Shown here in pieces: positions 52,797-60,868 of a stretch of 64,000 bases of DNA (within the stretch, counting starts at the first letter, position 1; every line of letters begins with the position of its first letter). The position numbers and the translations under genes were made by a program. This DNA comes from Akkermansia muciniphila (lineage in GTDB: Bacteria > Verrucomicrobiota > Verrucomicrobiia > Limisphaerales > SIAT01): NCBI GenBank assembly GCA_945900775.1, contig CAMDJP010000001.1, positions 1-64,000 on the forward strand, in the 5' to 3' direction. The notes beneath the pieces were generated by a model. That model ran no database searches. It had not been told where the DNA came from and was given only the letters and a program-made list of their open reading frames with translations.

Positions 52797-52832
52797 CGAA
52801 ACAAAAACCCACGGCCGTTACCAGCCGTGGGT
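52797..52832 (-). terminator. Attenuator terminator hairpin of ilvB leader
   Basis: On the minus strand ACCCACGGC (52832-52824) pairs perfectly with GCCGTGGGT (52815-52807) around an 8-nt loop and is followed by a T-rich tail (TTTTTGTTT). It lies inside the transcribed leader, 40 nt before ilvB, and competes with the antiterminator. Confidence 0.85.
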
Positions 52833-52868
52833 TCCTGTCGAAATCTTCACTAATTACGACAGGTACCC
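52829..52868 (-). promoter_or_regulatory. Antiterminator helix of the ilvB attenuator
   Basis: Minus-strand GGGTACCTGTCG (52868-52857) can pair with CGACAGGAACCC (52840-52829) at 11 of 12 positions. The second strand shares the ACCC of the terminator stem, so the two helices exclude each other. A further CGACAGG copy in the leader coding region (52912-52906), overlapping the first valine codons, can pair instead with CCTGTCG and release the terminator. Confidence 0.8.
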
Positions 52869-52927
52869 GCGGCGTCGCCAGTTACGACGACTGCCACTAC
52901 AACGACCTGTCGAACATTCTCCAACAT
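52850..52927 (-). CDS. IlvB leader peptide (valine attenuation peptide)
   Basis: A 25-residue ORF, too short for routine gene finders: MLENVRQ followed by VVVVAVVV (residues 8-15) and then a tail ending in CRN and TAG. Eight of its 25 residues are Val and none is Ile; Leu occurs once. Ribosome stalling at the Val run when valyl-tRNA is scarce would favour the antiterminator (52829-52868) over the terminator (52797-52832) upstream of ilvB. The ATG is only 7 nt after a -10 box, so it is probably leaderless. No Shine-Dalgarno sequence is visible at proper spacing. Confidence 0.85.
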   Translation of the reverse strand: MLENVRQVVVVAVVVTGDAAGTCRN

Positions 52928-52934
52928 CCTGTAG

Positions 52935-52964
52935 AGCGTAGCCACCAACCTGAGGTCGGGTCAA
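52935..52964 (-). promoter_or_regulatory. Promoter of the ilvB leader
   Basis: On the minus strand TTGACC (52964-52959), 18-nt spacer, TACGCT (52940-52935), then 7 nt to the leader-peptide ATG. The -35 box matches five of six. Confidence 0.55.
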
Positions 52965-53011
52965 GCCTGCTTTCAGCCTCCGACGAGCTTGCGACTAAGT
53001 TCCCAGAGGGC

Positions 53012-53068
53012 AACTCGCCAATCAGTTATAGGCGATCCGAGCGGAGCGTAACTCGCCGCGGATCAGTT
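53012..53068. repeat. Short direct repeat upstream of the ilvB promoter
   Basis: AACTCGCCAATCAGTT (53012-53027) recurs as AACTCGCCGCGGATCAGTT (53050-53068), with a 3-nt insertion after the shared eight bases. It sits between the end of the agmatine deiminase gene and the ilv promoter. A small duplication or a regulator site. Confidence 0.4.
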
Positions 53069-53073
53069 CTACA

Positions 53074-54141
53074 TCAGTGGCTATCTATGTCGCGAAACGG
53101 CGAGGGTTCCTGTTGGCTGATGCAGTGGAAGGAGCCGAGGCCCCAGATCAGCTCGGTGGAGTCGACGCCGATGATCTTGCGATCCGGGAATTCGCGCTGG
53201 AGTATCCCGAGTGCCGTGGCGTCGTTCGCGTGGCGGAAGGTCGGTACGACGACGATTTGGTTCGCGATGTAGAAGTTTGCATAGCTGGCCGGGAGGCGCT
53301 GTCCGTCGTACTCGACGAGTCCGGGCATCGGCAACTCCACCACACGCAGCGGCCGCCCATCTTGATCCTTCATCGAGCGAAGTCGGTGGAGGTTCTCTTG
53401 CAGCAACGCGTGGTTCGCGTCCGCTGGATCCTCTTCTACCACCGTCACGACAGTGGTCGGGCTCACGAATCGGGTGAGGTCGTCCACGTGACCGTCGGTG
53501 TCGTCACCCACGATACCGTCGCCGAGCCAGAGAATGTTTGTCACGCCGAGGTAGTCTTTGAGGAACTGTTCGATCTGCGGCTTGCCGAGGTGCGGGTTGC
53601 GGTTCGGGTTGAGCAGGCAGCTCTCCGTGGTGAGGAGCGTGCCACAGCCGTTCACCTCGAGCGCACCCCCTTCCATCACGATGCCGGGTGAGAAGAGCGG
53701 CAGATCGCGTAGTTTGGCCACGTGCTGGGGGACGGCGTCGTCGAGGTCGAACGGAGGATACTTGTTGCCCCAGGCGTTGTAACCCCAGTCTACGACGGCG
53801 CGCTCCTTCCTTCCACTGTGCTCGCGGACGAGGAAAATCGGACCGTGGTCGCGGCACCATGGCTCATAGGCGGGGAAGTGATGAAAATGGACGCGCTCGA
53901 GCGGCGTCTTCTCCTTCTGCAGAAGGTTTCGGACCCACTGTTCCATCTCCGCATGCCAGACGTTGATGTGGACCTCCTCGACCTTGACGAGCTCCTTGAT
54001 CAATGCGGCGTAGACGGGCGGGACGCTGTCGTACTTGTCCGGAAAACTAATCCCCTCCGGGCGCGGCCAGGTGAGCCAGGTGCCGACGTGAGGCTCCCAT
54101 TCTGCGGGCATATGGTAACCAAGCTGGGTAGGGGTCTTCAT
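53074..54141 (-). CDS. aguA: Agmatine deiminase (peptidylarginine-deiminase family)
   Basis: 355 residues from the ATG at 54141 (MKTPTQLGYHMPAEWEPH). It hydrolyses agmatine to N-carbamoylputrescine and ammonia. Family marks: TWLTWPRPEGISFPDKYD, PAYEPWCRDHGPIFLV (catalytic Asp/His), GNKYPPFDLDDAVP, GDGIVGDDTDGHVDDLTRFV and the nucleophile Cys near residue 342 in GLGSFHCISQQEP. The frame is open upstream to 54231, but homologues start at this Met. It is divergent from lnt by 33 bp. Confidence 0.92.
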   Translation of the reverse strand: MKTPTQLGYHMPAEWEPHVGTWLTWPRPEGISFPDKYDSVPPVYAALIKELVKVEEVHINVWHAEMEQWVRNLLQKEKTPLERVHFHHFPAYEPWCRDHGPIFLVREHSGRKERAVVDWGYNAWGNKYPPFDLDDAVPQHVAKLRDLPLFSPGIVMEGGALEVNGCGTLLTTESCLLNPNRNPHLGKPQIEQFLKDYLGVTNILWLGDGIVGDDTDGHVDDLTRFVSPTTVVTVVEEDPADANHALLQENLHRLRSMKDQDGRPLRVVELPMPGLVEYDGQRLPASYANFYIANQIVVVPTFRHANDATALGILQREFPDRKIIGVDSTELIWGLGSFHCISQQEPSPFRDIDSH

Positions 54142-54174
54142 GAAATTCTTTGTGTCTCGCAAATCACCGGAGTG

Positions 54175-55938
54175 ATGCGCGAGAAACGTAAGATCAAGAA
54201 TGTCGCGCGGAAAGTGAATTGTGAGCGGCACATTCCTAAGCCCGCTTGCCTTTCAAATCTGTTCGGGCAAGCTGCTCGTGTTTTGAAATCGGCCACCTAT
54301 CGTCAACGCCTCGCCTATGCGGCGGCCGCTGGAGTGCTGCTCACACTTGCATTCCCTCGATTCAATTTGTCGGCTTTCGCGTGGGTGGTGCCCGGTTTGT
54401 GGCTCCTCACCTCGGCGGGCGTCTCTCCCCGGGAGGCGTTCAAAATTGGCTACGCCGGGGGGTTGGCGCACTACCTCAGCTCGCTCCATTGGCTTCTCCA
54501 CCTCCCGTTCCCGCAGACCGCCTGGCTCGGTTGGCTGGCGTTGAGTGGGTACTGCGCCCTCTACCCAGCGACATGGATTTGGCTCTGCTGGAAACTGGCG
54601 CCAACATCACGAGTCACTTTCGATGCGAAAATCCCAGCCGCGCATTACCCCTGCTTGGATTCGCTTTTCGCCGCCGGATGGTGTCAGCGGCAACTCTGGC
54701 TCCTCCTCTGTGCCGCTGCGTGGGCGGCCTTGGAATTAACGCGCGGGCAGTTCCTCACCGGGTTCCCTTGGAACTTCCTCGGCGTATCGCATCATCAGAT
54801 CTTGCCTCTGGTGCAGATTGCCTCCGTGACGGGGGTGCTCGGCCTGTCCTTTCTTTTGGTTTGGTTCTCAGTCGGGCTGCTCTGCGCGGTGACGAGCATC
54901 ATTCGCCGACCAACGGAGCGCTGGGCGTGGCTAGGGGAAACATTTTGTCCCATCACCGCGCTGATGCTCGTGGTCGGTTGGGGATTTCTTGAAGTCTCAC
55001 GGAAAGAATCGGATGTACGTTATTTACGGGTGGCACTGGTGCAGCCGAGTATTCCGCAGAAGATAAAATTCAATCCGGAAGAGAATGCAAAGGCATTCCA
55101 ACGAGTCTTGAATTTGTCTGAGGTGGCACTGGCGACGAAACCTGATCTGCTCATCTGGCCCGAGGCGGTGGCGCCGGGCTTCCTGCGTTACGACGAAAAG
55201 CTGCTCGCGACCGTGACAAATCTGGCGCGGACCAACAATGTCTGGATTCTCCTCGGTGCGGACGATGCCGAGCGGCGGAAGGACGATTCGCAGGAGGCGA
55301 ATTATTTCAATAGCGCATTCCTCGTCTCACCCGAGGGAAAACTGGCGGGTAAATATGACAAGCGGCACCTCGTAATTTTTGGCGAGTATGTGCCGCTGGC
55401 AAAATGGCTTCCTTTCTTGAAATGGCTCACACCCATCGGCGAAGGCTTTACTCCAGGAACGGTGCCGGCACGTTTTAACCTATTGCATGGGGCGCATCGA
55501 ACAAGGTTGACGACGTTGATTTGCTTTGAAGACTTGCTGCCTCATCTCGCCCGCGAAAGCGCAGCGAACGCGGATATTCTGGTGAATCTGACGAACGACG
55601 GGTGGTTCGGCGAAAGCGCGCAACAGTGGCAGCACGCGGCCAACGCGGCTTTCCGTGCCGTGGAAACGGGTCGACCGCTGGTGCGCTGCACGAACAACGG
55701 CCTGACTTGCTGGGTGGACACGCGCGGGCGGTTTCACGAAACTCACTTCGGCGATTCGCCAGATATTTATGGTGCGGGTTTTAAGACGGTGCTCATTCCC
55801 ATTGGGTCGCCGATTGAGACGTTCTACCAGCGCTACGGCGATTGGTTTGGCTGGAGCTGCGCGGCAGTGACATTGCTGGCGTGGCTGTTGGCTGAGCGCT
55901 CCAAAAAAGGCTGGGCAAGCGCAGCCGGCAGACCCTAA
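54175..55938 (+). CDS. lnt: Apolipoprotein N-acyltransferase
   Basis: 587 residues from the ATG at 54175, the first Met after the divergent gene start; a shorter start is possible. Lnt adds the third acyl chain to lipoproteins in the inner membrane. About six to seven N-terminal hydrophobic helices are followed by a nitrilase domain with the catalytic triad Glu (LLIWPEAVAPG), Lys (DKRHLVIFGEYVPL) and Cys (LICFEDLLPHLARES). A last helix and a GWASAAGRP tail close the protein. Its presence shows a diderm envelope. Confidence 0.94.
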   Translation: MREKRKIKNVARKVNCERHIPKPACLSNLFGQAARVLKSATYRQRLAYAAAAGVLLTLAFPRFNLSAFAWVVPGLWLLTSAGVSPREAFKIGYAGGLAHYLSSLHWLLHLPFPQTAWLGWLALSGYCALYPATWIWLCWKLAPTSRVTFDAKIPAAHYPCLDSLFAAGWCQRQLWLLLCAAAWAALELTRGQFLTGFPWNFLGVSHHQILPLVQIASVTGVLGLSFLLVWFSVGLLCAVTSIIRRPTERWAWLGETFCPITALMLVVGWGFLEVSRKESDVRYLRVALVQPSIPQKIKFNPEENAKAFQRVLNLSEVALATKPDLLIWPEAVAPGFLRYDEKLLATVTNLARTNNVWILLGADDAERRKDDSQEANYFNSAFLVSPEGKLAGKYDKRHLVIFGEYVPLAKWLPFLKWLTPIGEGFTPGTVPARFNLLHGAHRTRLTTLICFEDLLPHLARESAANADILVNLTNDGWFGESAQQWQHAANAAFRAVETGRPLVRCTNNGLTCWVDTRGRFHETHFGDSPDIYGAGFKTVLIPIGSPIETFYQRYGDWFGWSCAAVTLLAWLLAERSKKGWASAAGRP

Positions 55939-55949
55939 CTTCACTGATT

Positions 55950-57099
55950 ATGTTTGACGTCGCAAAAGCTCGGTTGACGGCACAGTCGGAGAAACTTGCC
56001 AACCTGCGGAGGTTTCTTTGACGTCCCAGGCGCGCAGAAGCGGCTAGCGGAGCTGGACTCCCTAATGGCCGCGGAGGCTTTCTGGAGCAACCGTGAGCAG
56101 GCGCAGAAGGTGATCGACGAAGCCGGTGGCTTGCGCAAGAAGATGGAGCCGCTCATCGCGGCGGAAAAACAGGTAGCCGATTTCTACGTCCTCCTCGAAC
56201 TAGGTGAAGCCGAGCCTGTGTCCGCACAGATTGGCGTGCTGACAGAACTGAATACGGAACTGGACCAGTTCGAGAGCCGACTTTCTCAAATGGAATTGCG
56301 CGTGCTGCTGAACGGCCCGCACGACAAGAAGAACTGCATCTTTTCCATCAACGCCGGCGCGGGTGGAACGGAATCGTGCGACTGGGCGAACATGATGCTG
56401 CGCATGTACCAGCGCTGGGGCGAGAGCCGCGGGTGGCAGGTGGAGGTGACCGACGCGCTTCCCGGCGAGGTGGCAGGCATCAAGAGCGTCACGCTGCTTG
56501 TCACCGGTGAAAATGCCTACGGTTTTTGCAAAGCTGAACGCGGCGTGCACCGTCTGGTCCGCATTTCGCCCTTCGACTCGAACAAGCGCCGCCATACGAG
56601 CTTCGCCAGCGTGGACGTGATTGCCGAGATTGAAGAGACCAATTCCGACATTGTGATTCCACCGGTTGAATTGCAGGTGGACACGTTCCGATCCGGCGGC
56701 AAAGGGGGCCAAAACGTGAACAAGGTGGAAACCGCCGTGCGCATCACCCACCTACCAACTGGCCTCGTGGCTGCGAGCCAGAGCCAACGTTCGCAGCATC
56801 AGAACCGCGCTACGGCGATGAAAATGCTGCTCTCGAAGCTCTACGCAAAACGTGTAGACGAGCAGAAAGCGGAGATGGAGCGCTTCTACGGCGACAAGGG
56901 CAGCATCTCGTGGGGCAATCAGATCCGCAGCTACGTCCTCCAGCCTTACCAGTTGGTCAAGGATCTGCGAACGGGTGTGCAGACGAGCGATGTGCAGGGT
57001 GTGCTGGATGGTGAGATGGACCCGTTCGTCGAAGGCTGGCTCAAGGGTGGGTGTCCTTCGAAGAAGATGCAGGGCGTGAAGGAGGAGGAGGAGGAATGA
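55950..57099 (+). CDS. prfB: Peptide chain release factor 2, programmed +1 frameshift
   Basis: Codes in two frames: 55950-56018 for the first 23 codons ([20 protein letters not shown] then RFL), then 56020-57099 after skipping T56019. The site reads CTT TGA C (56016-56022), the classical autoregulatory RF2 slip, preceded by a CGGAGG that can pair with 16S rRNA. The product is about 382 residues. The GGQ motif is in [18 protein letters not shown] and the UGA/UAA anticodon-like SPF in [16 protein letters not shown]. The C-terminus has a Glu run (KEEEEE). It overlaps trpC by 4 bp. Confidence 0.96.
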
Positions 57100-57896
57100 C
57101 GGACATCCTTGCAACTATTGTGGCAGAAAAGCAGCGGGAGATTGCGCGCCTGCCTGTCGCGAATGTGACGGTGGAGATGCTCCGTGCAGTGCTTGCAAAG
57201 CGTCAAGACCAGCGTGATTTTTTTGGCGCACTCAAGCATGGCAGTGTGGCCTTGATTGCTGAGGTGAAAAAAGCGTCCCCGTCTGCTGGCGTGATCTGTG
57301 CCAACTTCGACCCCGTCCGTATCGCGTGCGAATACGAAGCAGCCGGAGCGAATTGTCTTTCAGTCCTCACTGATGAGAAGTTTTTCCAAGGGTCGCTCGA
57401 TTATCTAAGGCGGATTCGCGCGGCTGTGAAGTTGCCGCTGCTCCGCAAAGATTTCATTGTGGATGAGCGCCAAATTCTCGAGTCAGTCGAGTGGGGCGCA
57501 GACGCCATCCTGCTCATCGTGGCGATCCTCGACGATGCGCGCCTGCGCCGGTTTCACGATCTGGCGACCGGCGCCGGACTGAGCGTGTTGGTCGAAGTCC
57601 ATGACGCGCCCGAATTAGAGCGAGCCGTCGCCATCGGAGCACGCTTGATTGGTGTCAATAATCGCGACCTGAAAACATTTAAGGTCAATCTCGGAACGAC
57701 TGAACAACTTGCGGCGAAGCTCCACGCCACCTCGGCAGCGGAATGCCTGGAGAGAGTGTTGGTGGCCGAGAGTGGCATCCATACACGTGCCGACGTGTCG
57801 CGGTTGGCGGGATGCGGCGCGAGGGCGATCTTGGTTGGTGAGTCCTTGATGCGCAGCGGCAGCATCGCAGGGAAGGTGAAGGAATTAATCGGATGA
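57096..57896 (+). CDS. trpC: Indole-3-glycerol phosphate synthase
   Basis: 266 residues from an ATG that overlaps the prfB stop (ATGA) and is preceded by a strong GGAGGAGGAGG Shine-Dalgarno. TrpC closes the indole ring in tryptophan synthesis. [15 protein letters not shown] has the catalytic Lys, [16 protein letters not shown] the second, and the phosphate site is in [14 protein letters not shown] and [12 protein letters not shown] and [11 protein letters not shown]. No other trp gene is in the window. Confidence 0.95.
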   Translation: MTDILATIVAEKQREIARLPVANVTVEMLRAVLAKRQDQRDFFGALKHGSVALIAEVKKASPSAGVICANFDPVRIACEYEAAGANCLSVLTDEKFFQGSLDYLRRIRAAVKLPLLRKDFIVDERQILESVEWGADAILLIVAILDDARLRRFHDLATGAGLSVLVEVHDAPELERAVAIGARLIGVNNRDLKTFKVNLGTTEQLAAKLHATSAAECLERVLVAESGIHTRADVSRLAGCGARAILVGESLMRSGSIAGKVKELIG

Positions 57897-59428
57897 AGAG
57901 CCAACTTCGAGTGCTGATCGTGGAGGATTCCGAATTTGACGCTCGAATCCTTGTCAGTCTCTTGCGCGCCGGTGGCTGCGAGGTGATTTCACGCCGTGTC
58001 GAGACGGCTGTCGCATTTACTGAAGCATTGTCGGAGCAACCGTGGGACCTAGTGCTGGCGGATTACAATCTGCCGCAATTCAGCGCTCCCGAGGCGTTGA
58101 AGCTCCTGCAGGAGCAGGGCGTTGATCTGCCATTTGTGATTATCTCTGGCGGTATCGGCGAGGACATCGCTGTAGCTGCGATGAAGGCCGGCGCACACGA
58201 TTACCTGATGAAGGGCAATCTCACGCGCCTGCTGCCGGCGATTGAGCGCGAATTGCGCGAAGCGGAGGTCCGATTGGCTCGGAGAGCTGCCGAACACTCG
58301 CTCCGCGAGAGCGAAGCGCGCTATCGCCTGTTGTGGGAGACAGCTTCGGACGCGGTGCTCCTGATGGACACGGACAGCCGAATCTATTTCGCCAACCCAG
58401 CGACCTACCCCGTTTTCGGTTATGTGCCGGAAGAATTGGTCGGGCAAAATCTTGCGATGTTACTGCCGGAAGAGTCGCAGAAAGCTAGGTCTGATTTGGT
58501 GCAGATGCTCCATTCGAGCGTGCGAGAGGCGGGTGACCGGCACCGGCGCGTGATGGAAACTCTCGGCCAACGGAAAGACGGCACGAGGGTAATCATCGAA
58601 ATCGCCTTCAACGATATGGAGTTCCAGCACAAGCGCTGGTTCGTCGTCTTCATTCGTGACATCACCGCGCGCAAACAGGCCGAAGAAGAACTGCGCCAGA
58701 CCCACGAGCAGTTCCGAGTGGCTCGCGAGATACAGCAGCGCCTCTTTCCGAAGGCTGCACCGCAGTTGCCTAGCTTCGATATCGCGGGCGTGTCGTATCC
58801 AGCCGAGGCGACCGGCGGTGATTACTTCGATTACATTCCGATGCTCAATGGTTGCTGGGGTATTGTGGTCGGCGACGTCACTGGGCACGGGATTGGTCCG
58901 GCGCTCCTGATGGCCGAGACGCGCGCCTATCTAAGACTTCTCGCGCGGAACCGCGATGACGTGGGGGATATCCTCACGCGGGCCAATCGCGTGCTAGCAG
59001 AGGACGTGGGAAGTGAGCGCTTCGTGACCTTGCTGTTGGCGCAGATTGACCCGGAACGTAGAACCTTGCGCTACGCTAGTGCGGGGCATCCACCAGCTTA
59101 TGTGCTGGGGCAGGATGGGGGCTTGCGTGCAGAATTGAAACGCACGGGTGTTCCGCTTGGGATTGATTCGGAGACGACTTACACCTCGTCAGAGCCTATT
59201 GAGCTGAAAACCGGCGATACGTTGACTTTCCTTACTGATGGCATAGAGGAAACAATGTCACCGAAAAACGAGTTTTTCGGAGATGGGCGAGTGCTGGAAG
59301 TTTTGCAAGGAAACCGGCATCTTCCGGCTGCCGCGATGGTTGATGCACTGCATCGAGCGGTGCGCGAATTTGCTTCGGGCGCACCGCAGATTGACGACTT
59401 CACGATTATCGTGATGAAAGTCACCTAG
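57893..59428 (+). CDS. Response regulator with PAS and PP2C (SpoIIE/RsbU) output domain
   Basis: 511 residues, overlapping trpC by 4 bp. Residues 1-125 are a receiver domain (VEDSEFDAR, phospho-Asp near 55 in LVLADYNLPQ, DYLMKGN near the end). Residues 140-255 are a PAS domain (LWETASDAVLLMDTDSRIYF). The C-terminal 220 residues are a PP2C-type phosphatase: REIQQRLFPKAAPQLPSFDI, GGDYFDYIPML and GDVTGHGIGPALLMAETRAY (metal Asp residues). It probably dephosphorylates an anti-anti-sigma factor. Coupling to trpC looks accidental. Confidence 0.9.
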   Translation: MKSQLRVLIVEDSEFDARILVSLLRAGGCEVISRRVETAVAFTEALSEQPWDLVLADYNLPQFSAPEALKLLQEQGVDLPFVIISGGIGEDIAVAAMKAGAHDYLMKGNLTRLLPAIERELREAEVRLARRAAEHSLRESEARYRLLWETASDAVLLMDTDSRIYFANPATYPVFGYVPEELVGQNLAMLLPEESQKARSDLVQMLHSSVREAGDRHRRVMETLGQRKDGTRVIIEIAFNDMEFQHKRWFVVFIRDITARKQAEEELRQTHEQFRVAREIQQRLFPKAAPQLPSFDIAGVSYPAEATGGDYFDYIPMLNGCWGIVVGDVTGHGIGPALLMAETRAYLRLLARNRDDVGDILTRANRVLAEDVGSERFVTLLLAQIDPERRTLRYASAGHPPAYVLGQDGGLRAELKRTGVPLGIDSETTYTSSEPIELKTGDTLTFLTDGIEETMSPKNEFFGDGRVLEVLQGNRHLPAAAMVDALHRAVREFASGAPQIDDFTIIVMKVT

Positions 59429-59446
59429 CGGGAAACGCGAAAAGAT

Positions 59447-59474
59447 TTGAAAACGTCGAGCTGACGAATAGTAT
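59447..59474 (+). promoter_or_regulatory. Candidate promoter of the tRNA-Pro gene
   Basis: TTGAAA (59447-59452), 16-nt spacer, TAGTAT (59469-59474), with the tRNA starting at 59508. Matching is four of six or better at each box. Confidence 0.45.
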
Positions 59475-59507
59475 CCCTCTGCGTCTGCTTCAGACAGCGC
59501 AATGGTT

Positions 59508-59584
59508 CGGGACGTAGCGTAGCTTGGTAGCGCGCTTCCTTGGGGTGGAAGAGGTCGTGAGTTCAAATCTCACCGTCCCGACCA
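59508..59584 (+). tRNA. tRNA-Pro (anticodon GGG)
   Basis: 77 nt including an encoded CCA. Acceptor stem CGGGACG (59508-59514) pairs with CGTCCCG (59574-59580). The anticodon stem-loop is CTTCC TTGGGGT GGAAG, giving anticodon GGG with G37 as is normal for tRNA-Pro. The T arm contains GTTCAAATC. C1-G72 and A73 are also those of bacterial tRNA-Pro. It reads CCC and CCU codons. Confidence 0.95.
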
Positions 59585-59630
59585 TTTTGCGCAGAGAAGT
59601 CCGGGAGGATTAGTAATTGCACATGCGCTA

Positions 59631-60785
59631 ATGATAACTGTCCTTTTCATTTCTTTATTGAGCAGTGCCGTCTCGGCCTTTTTTATTGTTCGTTTTTCCC
59701 ACCTTCATCTACACGTCACGTCTGACACTGCATTTGGCGAAGGTCCTCAAAAAATTCATCACGAAATCACGCCTCGCATCGGTGGAGTGGCTATTGCGAT
59801 TGGCCTAATCGCCGGTCTGTTAGCGGCAGTTCAAACTGATGTATTGTCCGGCAAGAAATTCCAAATGTGGATACTTTGTGTCACTCCCGTATTTTTCGCA
59901 GGTCTAGCGGAAGACATCACAAAAAAGGTCGGCGCGCGCTGGAGACTTGGCGCCGCCTTTGGAGCGGCATTACTCGCTTTGATTCTGCTTGATGGAGAAG
60001 TGCCTCCACTCGGCACCGCAGCATTCATTGGTCAACCTTTTTATCCCGCGCTCTGCGTTGCGTTCACTCTCTTCGCTGTTGGCGGCGTTACGCACGCCTT
60101 CAATATTATGGATGGTCTCCACGGTTTATTGGGTGGCATGTCGATATTGACCCTCGCTGCTCTTGCGTGGATGTCGGACAGGATCGGAGATAGCGAGTTG
60201 TTTATTGCTTGCTTGAGTCTGCTCGGTGGCGTGTTTGGCTTTCTTATTTTCAATTTCCCATTTGGAAAACTCTTTGCCGGCGATGCTGGCGCCTATCTCA
60301 TAGGGTTTGTGATTGCCGAGATTTCTGTCCTGCTGAGCGCAAGACATCCAGAGGTCTCCCCGTGGTTTATCCTATTGCTGCTGGCGTATCCGGTAACAGA
60401 AGTCTTGTTTTCTATTTATCGGCGGTCTTTTTTGAAGCAGCAACCCGCAGGCAAACCCGACGGCTTGCATCTCCATTCGCTTTTATACAAACGAATTGGG
60501 ATCTGGATTTGGGACGATGACACCAACGTCTTAGCCAAAGCGCTTTCCAATTCCTTCGCGACCGTCTTAGTGTGGGTTTTGATGTTATTGCCCTTGGGGA
60601 TGGCGGTGCTTTTCTGCGATCGTCCTCCACTTCTGATCTGCGGCTGCATAGGTTTTATGCTTTGCTACGTTTCTCTGTACTGGGGATTGGTTCGATTCAA
60701 GACCCCACGGTGGCTGCTTTGGATTAAAGCCGTTCGCTACCATAAAAACGCGAAACGCCTCTTAGATCCCGCATGCCGCGAATGA
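59631..60785 (+). CDS. Undecaprenyl-phosphate sugar-1-phosphate transferase (WecA/MraY family)
   Basis: 384 residues and about 11 hydrophobic helices. The polyprenyl-phosphate N-acetylhexosamine-1-phosphate transferase signatures are HHEITPRIGGVAIAIGL, THAFNIMDGLHGLLGG, FGKLFAGDAGAYLIGF and DGLHLHSLLYKR. It likely begins O-antigen or other surface polysaccharide synthesis by moving a sugar phosphate to undecaprenyl phosphate. MraY itself is excluded by the lack of the UDP-MurNAc-pentapeptide HxxxE region typical for it and by the context. Possibly WecA. Confidence 0.88.
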   Translation: MITVLFISLLSSAVSAFFIVRFSHLHLHVTSDTAFGEGPQKIHHEITPRIGGVAIAIGLIAGLLAAVQTDVLSGKKFQMWILCVTPVFFAGLAEDITKKVGARWRLGAAFGAALLALILLDGEVPPLGTAAFIGQPFYPALCVAFTLFAVGGVTHAFNIMDGLHGLLGGMSILTLAALAWMSDRIGDSELFIACLSLLGGVFGFLIFNFPFGKLFAGDAGAYLIGFVIAEISVLLSARHPEVSPWFILLLLAYPVTEVLFSIYRRSFLKQQPAGKPDGLHLHSLLYKRIGIWIWDDDTNVLAKALSNSFATVLVWVLMLLPLGMAVLFCDRPPLLICGCIGFMLCYVSLYWGLVRFKTPRWLLWIKAVRYHKNAKRLLDPACRE

Positions 60786-60832
60786 AATCTCTCTATTCGC
60801 TAAGGCGTTTTGCTCGTCACTAGGCCGAGTGA

Positions 60833-60861
60833 TTGACTTTTCCATGCCTAACGTCTAAGTA
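60833..60861 (+). promoter_or_regulatory. Promoter of the cytochrome-SUMF1 fusion gene
   Basis: TTGACT (60833-60838), 17-nt spacer, TAAGTA (60856-60861), then 7 nt to the ATG at 60869. Both boxes match well, so the mRNA is predicted to start at or next to the AUG. Confidence 0.55.
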
Positions 60862-60868
60862 TTGTGTG

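Noticed and set aside
53722..54174. N-terminal extension of lnt into the agmatine deiminase gene
   Set aside because: The extension overlaps the opposite-strand coding region of aguA, and has no helix suitable for Lnt. The Met at 54175 is adequate.
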